Source: Acidobacteriota bacterium
Lineage (GTDB): Bacteria; Acidobacteriota; Thermoanaerobaculia; Multivoradales; Multivoraceae
Direction: 5' to 3'
NCBI GenBank assembly: GCA_028877275.1
Contig: JAPPFP010000015.1
Location: 1-33,680, forward strand
Length of the DNA stretch: 33,680 bases
Below, piece after piece: positions 14,916 to 22,194 of the stretch. A program made the position numbers and the translations under genes. Under the pieces are notes generated by a model. It had not been told where the DNA came from and made no database searches. It worked only from the letters and a program-made list of their open reading frames with translations. Numbering within the stretch: position 1 is the stretch's first letter; every line of letters begins with the position of its first letter.

Positions 14916-17161
14916 AGGCGGTCCGGACCCTGTTCGTAGAGGTCGTGGTACTGCGCCACGTTGTACAGGACGCGCTCCAGGTAGTTCCGGGTCTCGCGGA
15001 AGCCGACCTTGGTGAAGTACTCGTCGGCGCCGCTGGTGTAGCAGTGGCGCTGCCAGAGCGCGGCCTGGGCCTCGCCGGCGTTGTAGGCGGCCAGGATGAC
15101 GTGCTGCTCGTTGCCGAACAGCGCGCGGAGCTCGGCCAGGTAGGAGGCGCCGAGTTCGACAGCGAGCGCCGGGTTCTCGAGTTCGCGGGGCGTCGAGAGT
15201 GGCCGGCCGGCGTTCGCGGCAAGCCGGGCCGCCGTGGGGTAGACGAACTGCATCAGACCCCGCGCCGAGGCCGCCGACACCGCCTGGTGGTCGAAGCGGC
15301 TCTCCTGGCGCATGATCCCGGCGATCAGGAAGGGGTCGAGGTCGCGGCGCGCGGCGGCGGCGGCGATCAGGTCGCCGTAGGCGTCGGGGTAGAGCGCCCG
15401 GCGCATGGTCAGCGGGTAGAGGGGCTCCGGCACGCGGCGCGGCGCCCTCTGGGCCAGGATCTCGGCGATCAGGAGGGCGCGCCGCGGCCGGGTCTCCGCG
15501 AGCCCCTCCGCCGCGGTCAGGGCCAGCCTCGGGTTGGCCATCGGGAAGTGCCGGTCCACGACCTCGGCCGCGTCGCCCCACAGGCCGAGGGCGAGCAGCA
15601 GTTCCTGCGGGTTCGAGGGGGTGTGGCCCCACAGCGGCCACTCGCCGGGCGGCACGACACGGAGGCCGAAGAAGGCCCGCACCGCCGGATCGGCGATCAG
15701 GCGGCCCTGGAGAGTCTGGCGGGCGGCCTCCGCTTCGTCGCCCTGCCGGCCGTAGAGCAGCCAGGCGCGATAGAGCCGGGCCGGGTCCTCCGATCGCGCG
15801 AACTCGCCGGCGATGCCGCGCACGTAGGTCTCCAGGGGTTCGGCGGCGAGACGCTTCTCCGCTTCGCGAGCCAGCGGGTGGAAGAGGTTCGCGGCCAGCA
15901 GGTCGGCGTAGCCCGTGATGGCGCGGTCGAGCGCGCCGCGGGCCTCGTCCAGCCGGCCCCGCCAGTAGCGGACCTCGAAGTCGACGCTGCGGCTGGCCCG
16001 GATGGCGTCGTTCAGCCACTCGCCGGCGCGGTCCGTGCGGCCCTGCACGATGTCGGAGGCGGCGAGGAAGAGGCTGGCCCGCGCCGAGACCGCGCGGTCG
16101 TGCCGGAGCTGGAGCAGCACGGAGTAGAGATCGAGCGCTTCGTCCTCGAGGCCGCGCCGCCACTCCAGGCGCAGGGCGCCCAGCAGCGCCGCCACGGAGA
16201 AGTTGCCCTGGGGGTCGGCCAGGTAGGCGCGGCGGTAGTCCGCGGCCGCGGCTATCCAGTCGCCGGAGAGCTCTTCGGAGCGCGCCTTCTGGTAGAGCGC
16301 CTGTCCGGAGTGGCGCGGCGAGGCCACGTTGGCGGCCAGCAGTTCGTAGTGGCGGGCGGCGTCCTCCAGCCGGCCCTGCCGGAAGTGGCTGCGCGCCCAC
16401 CGGTAGTGGATCTCGAAGTCGGAGGTCGACTGCACCTCCAGGTCGACGACGATCTGGCCGAGGAGCTCGTTCGAGCGGTCGAAGACGCCGTGTTCGTGGA
16501 AGGTGTTGCCGAGCAGCAGGACCTCCTGGCGGTCCTCCAGGGCGGGCCGCAGCCGGTGCAGGCGGTCCGCCGCCTCGAAGGCGACCAGGTCGTTGGCCCG
16601 CTCCCGGAGCAGCCCGATCAGGATGCCGGCCCCCTCGTCGAGTTCGCCGGCCGCGAGACGGCACTTCGCCTGGCTGAGGGTCAGCAGGCGGCGTTCCGGC
16701 GCCGGCAGGCGCGACATCGGGATGCCGCGCAGGAGCCGGCAGTCGCCGCCGCGGTCGAGGCTGGTGGCGAGCAGCTCGGCCGCCGACTGCACCAGCACGC
16801 GCGGCGGCTGGTCGCCGAGCAGGGTGGCGGCGACGCCGGCGGCGATCTCCGGGTAACCGAGTCGCGTCTGGCCCACGGCCAGCCGGTAGCGCGCCCACGG
16901 CTCGAGCGCCGGCGTCTCCGTCAGGCAGGTGGCGAAGGCCTCCGACGCCGTCTCGAGCTGATCCAGCTCCTCCAGCAGGTGGCCCTCCAGGTAGCAGAGG
17001 CCGTGCCGGGCCCCGAGGTCCGGTTGTTCGGCGCGAAGCCGCTTCGTTTCGTCGAGTGCGGTTTCGGCCTGACCGGCGGCCTGGAACTCGACCAGTTGGA
17101 TGCGCGGATCCTGGGCGACGGCCAGGGCCAGGAGCGGCAGCGTCCAGAGCTGGAGGGCCAT
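14912..17161 (-). CDS. Periplasmic lytic transglycosylase with helical repeats and C-terminal SLT domain
   Basis: Cleaves peptidoglycan glycan strands to 1,6-anhydromuropeptides. A 749-residue protein organised like soluble lytic transglycosylase Slt70. It has a short signal peptide (MALQLWTLPLLALAVAQ), a long alpha-helical, TPR-like superhelix (about 30-580), and the catalytic SLT domain at the C-terminus. The domain has MRQESRFD carrying the catalytic glutamate near residue 620, ARGLMQFVYPTA, and AAYNAGEAQA. The ATG at 17161 is chosen because the signal peptide begins there; an open frame continues upstream into the divergent prfA region without family features. It is co-transcribed with rsmI through a GTGA overlap. 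Confidence 0.88.
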   Translation of the reverse strand: MALQLWTLPLLALAVAQDPRIQLVEFQAAGQAETALDETKRLRAEQPDLGARHGLCYLEGHLLEELDQLETASEAFATCLTETPALEPWARYRLAVGQTRLGYPEIAAGVAATLLGDQPPRVLVQSAAELLATSLDRGGDCRLLRGIPMSRLPAPERRLLTLSQAKCRLAAGELDEGAGILIGLLRERANDLVAFEAADRLHRLRPALEDRQEVLLLGNTFHEHGVFDRSNELLGQIVVDLEVQSTSDFEIHYRWARSHFRQGRLEDAARHYELLAANVASPRHSGQALYQKARSEELSGDWIAAAADYRRAYLADPQGNFSVAALLGALRLEWRRGLEDEALDLYSVLLQLRHDRAVSARASLFLAASDIVQGRTDRAGEWLNDAIRASRSVDFEVRYWRGRLDEARGALDRAITGYADLLAANLFHPLAREAEKRLAAEPLETYVRGIAGEFARSEDPARLYRAWLLYGRQGDEAEAARQTLQGRLIADPAVRAFFGLRVVPPGEWPLWGHTPSNPQELLLALGLWGDAAEVVDRHFPMANPRLALTAAEGLAETRPRRALLIAEILAQRAPRRVPEPLYPLTMRRALYPDAYGDLIAAAAARRDLDPFLIAGIMRQESRFDHQAVSAASARGLMQFVYPTAARLAANAGRPLSTPRELENPALAVELGASYLAELRALFGNEQHVILAAYNAGEAQAALWQRHCYTSGADEYFTKVGFRETRNYLERVLYNVAQYHDLYEQGPDRL

Positions 17162-17273
17162 AAGATCCGTAAACCGGGGAACGCCGTTGGTGATTCCGAC
17201 AGGCGGCCAGGGCGCCGCTTCCGTGTCAGGATAGCGAGAGTTGCCCCGGGTTGCCTGTTGCGGGGACAGGACG

Positions 17274-18359
17274 ATGCTCGAAAAACTCCAACAGATTGAG
17301 CAGACGTACGACGAGCTGACGGCGAAGCTCGCCGATCCGGACGTGCTCGCCAACCCCGGTCTCTTTCGCGACACGAGCCGGGCGCTGGCGGAGCTGAACC
17401 CGGTCGTCGAGCTCTATCAGCGGTACAAGAAGACGCGGGACGAGCTGGATCAGACGGCGGAACTGCTGGGCGAGCTCGACCGCGGGGACGACATGTACGA
17501 GATGGCGGCCGAAGAGAAGGGCCTGCTGGAGGAGACGCTCGCGTCCATCGAAGAGACGATGAAGGAAGAGCTCGCGCCGAAGGATCCGAACGAGCAACGC
17601 AACGCGGTGCTCGAGATCCGCGCCGGTACCGGCGGCGACGAGGCGAGCCTGTTCGCGGCCGAGCTGTTTCGGATGTACAGCCGCTACGCCGACGACCACG
17701 GCTGGAAGGTCGACATCCTCGACCTGTCCGAGTCCGGCATCCGGGGGATCAAGGAGGTGTCGGCGATCGTCGAAGGCCGCGGCGCCTTCGCCACGCTGCG
17801 CTACGAGGCCGGCGTGCACCGCGTGCAGCGGGTGCCCGAGACGGAGGCTTCCGGCCGCATCCACACGTCGGCGGTGACGGTCGCCGTGCTGCCCGAGGCC
17901 GAGGACATCGAGATCGAGATCGAGCCGTCCGACCTGCGCGTGGACACCTACTGCGCCTCCGGCCCCGGCGGCCAGGGCGTCAACACGACGTACTCGGCGG
18001 TCCGGTTGACCCACCAGCCGACCGGCCTGGTCGTCACCTGCCAGGACGAGCGCAGCCAGATCAAGAACAAGGCGAAGGCGATGCGGGTGCTCAAGAGCCG
18101 CCTGCTCGAGATCGAGGAGGCGAAGGCGAGCGCCGAGATGGGCGAGGAACGCCGGCGGATGGTCGGCAGCGGGGACCGCTCGGAGAAGATCCGCACCTAC
18201 AACTTCCCGCAGAACCGCGTCACGGACCACCGCGTCGGGTTGTCGGTGCACAAGCTGCCGTCGATCCTCGAGGGCGACCTCGAACCGCTGATCGTTCCGC
18301 TCCAGCAGCACTTCGAGGCGGAGCGGCTGCGGCAGACGGGCGACGGCGACCCGGTCTGA
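17274..18359 (+). CDS. prfA: Peptide chain release factor 1
   Basis: Terminates translation at UAA and UAG. The codon-reading tripeptide lies in RVPETEASGRIHTSAV (PET, corresponding to PxT of RF1, not SPF of RF2). The GGQ loop reads ASGPGGQGVNTTYSAVRLTH: the catalytic GGQ is intact, while the next residue is Gly where many homologues have His or Ser. At 361 residues the length is standard. ATG at 17274 is chosen over an in-frame start at 17241 because MLEKLQQIEQTYDEL is the expected N-terminus. prmC, which methylates the GGQ glutamine, begins five bases after the stop. Confidence 0.96.
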   Translation: MLEKLQQIEQTYDELTAKLADPDVLANPGLFRDTSRALAELNPVVELYQRYKKTRDELDQTAELLGELDRGDDMYEMAAEEKGLLEETLASIEETMKEELAPKDPNEQRNAVLEIRAGTGGDEASLFAAELFRMYSRYADDHGWKVDILDLSESGIRGIKEVSAIVEGRGAFATLRYEAGVHRVQRVPETEASGRIHTSAVTVAVLPEAEDIEIEIEPSDLRVDTYCASGPGGQGVNTTYSAVRLTHQPTGLVVTCQDERSQIKNKAKAMRVLKSRLLEIEEAKASAEMGEERRRMVGSGDRSEKIRTYNFPQNRVTDHRVGLSVHKLPSILEGDLEPLIVPLQQHFEAERLRQTGDGDPV

Positions 18360-18364
18360 GTCCG

Positions 18365-19231
18365 GTGCCTCCGGCGAAGCCCCCGCCGGGGGCGGCCCGC
18401 ATCGTCGATCTCCTGGACGTGGGCCAGGAGCACCTGGCCGGCGCCGTCGAGCAGCCGCGCCGGGAGGCCGCGCTGCTGCTCGGCGAGGTGCTGAGGCTCT
18501 CGGAGGCGCAGTTGTACGCGCGGGCCGACGACGACGTGCCCGAACCCGCCGCGGTGAGCTACGGACAGTTGATCCGGCGCCGGGCGGACCGGATCCCGGT
18601 CGCCTATCTGCTCGGCCGGCGCGAGTTCCATGGCCGCAGCTTCGCCGTCGATCCGCGGGTGCTGATTCCGCGGCCGGAGACGGAGCACCTGGTGGAGGCG
18701 GCGCTGAACTGCATCGACGACGGCGCCCTCGTGCTCGACCTGGGCACCGGCTCCGGCTGCATCGCGGTCACGCTGGCGCTGGAGCGGCCGGACAGCCGGA
18801 TCGTCGCGACCGACCTCTCGCCCGGCGCCCTGGCGGTGGCGGCCGCGAACTGCCGCAGGCACGGCGTCGCCGACCGGGTACGCCTGGTCCGCGCCGACCT
18901 CCTGTCGGCGCTTCGCCCGGGCGCCTTCGACGTCGTCGTGTCCAACCCGCCCTACATCGACGTCGGCGAGTGGCCGTCCCTGATGCCGGAGGTTCGCGAC
19001 CACGAGCCGCCCGAGGCCCTGTTCGCCGGCGACGGCCTGGACTTCTACCGGCGCCTGTTCGCCGCCGGCGACTTTCTGCGCGAAGGGCAGAGGCTGCTGC
19101 TCGAGATCGGCAAGGGCCAACTCGCGGCGGTCCGCGAGCTGGCGGAAGGGGCCGGCTTCGACGTCGAGTGGGTGGTCGCGGATCTCGCGGGGATTCCGCG
19201 GGTGCTGACGTTGCGGGCCACCGGAATCTGA
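18365..19231 (+). CDS. prmC: Release factor glutamine N5-methyltransferase PrmC
   Basis: Transfers methyl from SAM to the glutamine of the GGQ motif of RF1 and RF2. The N-terminal helical domain spans about 1-95 and includes RIPVAYLLGRREFHG. The Rossmann methyltransferase domain has VLDLGTGSGCIAVTLA for SAM binding and the catalytic SNPPYI. At 288 residues the length is typical. The start is GTG at 18365, with a Pro-rich N-terminus that is not conserved in the family, so a slightly later start is possible. The pair with prfA is a classical arrangement. A REP-like hairpin begins two bases after the stop. Confidence 0.94.
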   Translation: MPPAKPPPGAARIVDLLDVGQEHLAGAVEQPRREAALLLGEVLRLSEAQLYARADDDVPEPAAVSYGQLIRRRADRIPVAYLLGRREFHGRSFAVDPRVLIPRPETEHLVEAALNCIDDGALVLDLGTGSGCIAVTLALERPDSRIVATDLSPGALAVAAANCRRHGVADRVRLVRADLLSALRPGAFDVVVSNPPYIDVGEWPSLMPEVRDHEPPEALFAGDGLDFYRRLFAAGDFLREGQRLLLEIGKGQLAAVRELAEGAGFDVEWVVADLAGIPRVLTLRATGI

Positions 19232-19232
19232 G

Positions 19233-19259
19233 TGTCGGTGCGCCGGCCTTCCGGCCGGC
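19233..19259 (+). repeat. REP-like hairpin, stem version 2, directly after the prmC stop
   Basis: TGTCGGTGC followed by GCCGGCC-TTCC-GGCCGGC; the loop differs by one base from the other copies and no second hairpin is visible. It starts two bases after the prmC stop codon in the sense orientation, like the copies after the two VWA genes, which fits a role at mRNA 3' ends. Confidence 0.8.
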
Positions 19260-19468
19260 CGGTAGGGAGTAAGTACAGGCTTCGGACGTGTTCCGGCTAC
19301 ACTTGCGCCGATGGCACCTGGACCGGTGCTATCGGCGAACAAGGGAGAGACGGGTCCCTCCACCGACCGCGCGGAAGCCGTCGTGGGCTCGGTTGCCGTC
19401 GTTCCCAATGCCGCTGTGGGCGCGGGCTGGCGCCAAGTGTGGCCGGCTCAACCCGAGAGGAGACCACC

Positions 19469-19807
19469 ATGGCCCGACAGACGAACCTTCAGGAGGAACT
19501 CGCTCAGAAGGTCGAGGAACTGCTGGCGGCGGAGTTGAAGCACCGCTTCGGCAGCAGCTTCGTGTTCGACCCGATTCGGGTCACCCGGAAGCTGGATCTC
19601 GATGACGAGCCGTACTATCGCGTCGAGATCGTTTTTGACGGAGGCGCAACAGAAGAGCGGCTTAGGGAACTCGCCAAGGGAGTTCTCGACTTGATGACGT
19701 TCGTGGAGAAGAAGCTGAGGGAGCAGGAAGACGCTGGGGACGTGTTCCTGTTGCCCTCGTACATCGAGAAGTCCGAGTGGGATGAAGTTGCCGCTGCTAC
19801 GGCCTGA
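19469..19807 (+). CDS. Small acidic protein paired with a HEPN-like gene, candidate antitoxin or partner
   Basis: A 112-residue protein that I cannot assign to a named family. The N-terminal half is a charged helix (NLQEELAQKVEELLAAELKHRF). Beta strands around YYRVEIVFDGG follow, then a helix and an acidic tail with PSYIEKSEWDEV. ATG at 19469 has an excellent AGGAG six bases upstream; the frame upstream is open but runs through the repeat after prmC. Its last 26 bases overlap the HEPN-like gene in another frame, the layout common for toxin-antitoxin pairs. It lacks the GSxxxG nucleotidyltransferase motif of MNT antitoxins, so if this is such a pair it is not the MNT-HEPN type. Confidence 0.7.
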   Translation: MARQTNLQEELAQKVEELLAAELKHRFGSSFVFDPIRVTRKLDLDDEPYYRVEIVFDGGATEERLRELAKGVLDLMTFVEKKLREQEDAGDVFLLPSYIEKSEWDEVAAATA

Positions 19808-20267
19808 GGAGCTTCTGAGAGCAGCAGCAGATCTCGCGGTGAGGGGTGGCACTCAGGCGCACCTTCGCAGGTCCGTCAGTACCAGTTACTACGCGCTGTT
19901 CCACTGGCTCGCGATCTGCTGTGCCGACATGCTGGTCGGCACCGACAAGGTGCCGCGGAGCGCCCGGGCGTGGCGCCATGTCTACAGAAGGCTGGAACAT
20001 GGCAAAGTCCGGAATCGCTGCGACCAACTGAAGGGCGACTCGAGGGGTTTTCCCGCTTCGATCCTCAAGTTCGCCGAGCAGTTCGTGACGCTTCAGGAGA
20101 AGCGCGAGTTGGCGGACTACGACCCGTATGTGGAGATCCTCAAGACCGAGGCTCTGGCGCATGTGCAGCTCGCAATCGTGGCTATCCAGGGTGTGCGGCG
20201 CACCAGAGTCAAGGATCGGCGGGCCTTCGCCGTGTGGGTGCTCTTCGATAGGCCGAGAGGTGGCTGA
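19782..20267 (+). CDS. HEPN-like protein resembling the UPF0332 group
   Basis: A 161-residue, mainly helical protein. RRSVSTSYYALFHWLAI near residue 29 and LQEKRELADYDPYVEI near residue 106 resemble the UPF0332 branch of HEPN proteins, where (R)xxxSRAYYAxFH and RxxADY are recurrent. HEPN proteins are often RNases in toxin-antitoxin and phage-defence systems. I do not find a clean R-x4-6-H catalytic motif here; RRLEH and RAWRH are R-x3-H, so nuclease activity is uncertain. The ATG at 19782 lies inside the preceding gene (26-base overlap). Base composition is visibly less GC-rich than in prmC. The gene ends 64 bases from the convergent ApeA-like gene. Confidence 0.65.
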   Translation: MKLPLLRPEELLRAAADLAVRGGTQAHLRRSVSTSYYALFHWLAICCADMLVGTDKVPRSARAWRHVYRRLEHGKVRNRCDQLKGDSRGFPASILKFAEQFVTLQEKRELADYDPYVEILKTEALAHVQLAIVAIQGVRRTRVKDRRAFAVWVLFDRPRGG

Positions 20268-20331
20268 GTCTCCGCGTCTTGCTTCAGGCACTGCTTCGGG
20301 ATCCTTGGCTCCACCTCGAAGGGCCAGCGCC

Positions 20332-22041
20332 CTAGTCGGGCTCTGCCGGCTTGAAACGCCAGTAGACCTTCCCTCGGACCTTGGTTCTTTCCACCGGCCC
20401 TCCGTCCTTCATGTGCTTCGTGAGGCGGTCGGAGACTACGAACGAGGGCTTCTTCGAGGGAGTCTGCCATCCGCCGCCTACAATGGCGTCAGTGATCTCC
20501 GCGAGTGTCTTTCGGTCTCCCGTCGAACGTAGATACTGCAGTGACGCGTCTAGCCCAGACATGCCGGCGTAGACCGGATATGGCAATGAATGCCACCGCT
20601 CGTCGGTACCCAGTTCCCACTGAATCGTCTTGTTGTACCTCGCGACGACGCGCCAGTCAACGCCGAGGTGTTCCAAGACCCTCAGCTTGAGAATGGCTCT
20701 GGCCCTCTTTACAAGTTCCGACAGCCTTCGAAGGCCCTCGTCCAGCTTGACGTCTCCGTGGCTCCAAGGATGCCTCAACTTGAGGAGGCCACTCGAAACC
20801 TCGCACTCGTCTTCCGGAGTGAGACCCAGCACCTCTCGCTCAATCGGGTCGAACACCCTTCTGGCTTTCTCGCCCGTGGACAGTTCATTGGGGGCGTCAA
20901 GTATCCGCTCAATGCGTCTGGCGTAAATACCACCCCACCGGGCTACCGCTTCCCTGACTTCATCCGGCAGTGGTTCGACCGTCTCGACAGCTACGTCGTC
21001 CTCCACACTCAGGATCTGGGTGTACCAGAGTTCTCCGGCGCCACACGCCGAGACCACTTGGGTGTCCACGAACTCGCTACTGGCCATCAGGCCTTGCAGG
21101 CGAAGCAGGGTTCCCTGAGCAGCAATGGGGAGCTCGAGCCAACTACGCAACACGCTTTCCGCGTCGCCAACAACGCCCCGTTCTTTCGGGTCGGCTGTGA
21201 AGAGCGCGTCGAAACGAACCTGCCCGGGACGATACGGCCGCGCTTCTCCCTGCCGCATTGTCTGCTCGACGATCTCGACGCTCCGGCCATTCACTTGGAC
21301 CATCAACTGGCTGACGCCACAAAGGCGATCCAGCGCGAAGCGGAGAAACCGGTGCGTGTGGTACACGAGTTCAGCAGCCTTACTCCACGGAGTCGGCTGA
21401 TCTACGATCACAGATGCGCTGCCGGACTCCGTGATCTCATACACATTTCCCTTTTCTCTACTGAACCCGCCTCGGAGGCCCAGCGTTACTCTCGCTTGCC
21501 CCAGACCACTGACTGTTGCCCTTGTCGTCACTGAAGTTGCAGGTCGCTCCCAGTAGTGGCGCTCGGAGGCAGAGGGACCGGAGGGGTTCAACCATCCTTC
21601 GATACCTTCGGCAACCCATTGCGCGCGTTCACACTGAAGTTCCTCATCCGCCGCCAAAGCCATACCTATGTAGGCGCGGTTGACGATGAACTTGATGTCC
21701 GAGGGCTCACTGAGCCAGGCAGGAGTCAAGAGGAGGCAATCGTCGAGCGTGATCTCCTCGTCTTGGAGCGCTCGTCCAGAAACGGTTGTTCCTGAGACCA
21801 CGCCAAGCAGTCGACCGCAATCGCCGCCGAGGTACCAGTTTCGTGGAAGGCCGTGGAACAGAATGCGTCGTCTTCTGGCTATCTCGGTTCCACCGTCCAA
21901 CGACTGGGCCTGATTGATGACTCGCAGAGTCATCTTGCCGCCGGGTTCGGTCGTCAGAGACCCGGGTAGCTTCTCCGTTTCCTCGCCGGGCGCCCAGAAC
22001 CAGCCGACGAGTTCTGTGGAGGCCGGTTTTTCTTCTGCCAT
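20332..22041 (-). CDS. ApeA-like HEPN protein with C-terminal winged-helix-like domain
   Basis: A 569-residue protein. The N-terminus (VGWFWAPGEETEKLPGSL) resembles the ApeA N-terminal domain of HEPN abortive-infection proteins. A long middle part of mixed strands and helices follows. The HEPN segment is near residue 430: LLKLRHPWSHGDVKLDEGLRR carries R-x4-H (RHPWSH) where the RNase motif of HEPN proteins, often RNxxxH, is expected. The last 95 residues contain LQYLRSTGDRKTLAEITDAI, KKPSFVVSDRLTKHM and KVYWRFKP. They look like a winged helix of the HARE-HTH kind seen with restriction and defence proteins. AGGAG lies nine bases before the ATG at 22041. Codon use and GC are unlike the flanking genes. 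The anti-phage role is inferred from the family. Confidence 0.65.
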   Translation of the reverse strand: MAEEKPASTELVGWFWAPGEETEKLPGSLTTEPGGKMTLRVINQAQSLDGGTEIARRRRILFHGLPRNWYLGGDCGRLLGVVSGTTVSGRALQDEEITLDDCLLLTPAWLSEPSDIKFIVNRAYIGMALAADEELQCERAQWVAEGIEGWLNPSGPSASERHYWERPATSVTTRATVSGLGQARVTLGLRGGFSREKGNVYEITESGSASVIVDQPTPWSKAAELVYHTHRFLRFALDRLCGVSQLMVQVNGRSVEIVEQTMRQGEARPYRPGQVRFDALFTADPKERGVVGDAESVLRSWLELPIAAQGTLLRLQGLMASSEFVDTQVVSACGAGELWYTQILSVEDDVAVETVEPLPDEVREAVARWGGIYARRIERILDAPNELSTGEKARRVFDPIEREVLGLTPEDECEVSSGLLKLRHPWSHGDVKLDEGLRRLSELVKRARAILKLRVLEHLGVDWRVVARYNKTIQWELGTDERWHSLPYPVYAGMSGLDASLQYLRSTGDRKTLAEITDAIVGGGWQTPSKKPSFVVSDRLTKHMKDGGPVERTKVRGKVYWRFKPAEPD

Positions 22042-22194
22042 CTATCTCTACTCCTGGTGGCCGCTCTCTACGGACTTCCTGGCCTTCACGATGCGGTGTT
22101 CGCGAAGTAGGACGATCGACTACGGGCTCGCGGTCCGCGCCTTCGACTACCCGTTCATCCGAGTGTGACGCACCGGCGCACGTTCAACATGTAG

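Noticed and set aside
14199..16898. A 900-codon open frame on the minus strand
   Set aside because: Only its last 238 codons (rsmI) have family similarity; the rest is a GC-driven shadow of the transglycosylase gene in another frame.
19312..19329. TGGCAC as part of a sigma-54 promoter for the HEPN pair
   Set aside because: The GC doublet of the -12 element is not at the required distance.
19469..20267. MNT-HEPN toxin-antitoxin system
   Set aside because: The small protein has no GSxxxG or downstream catalytic Asp pattern of minimal nucleotidyltransferases.
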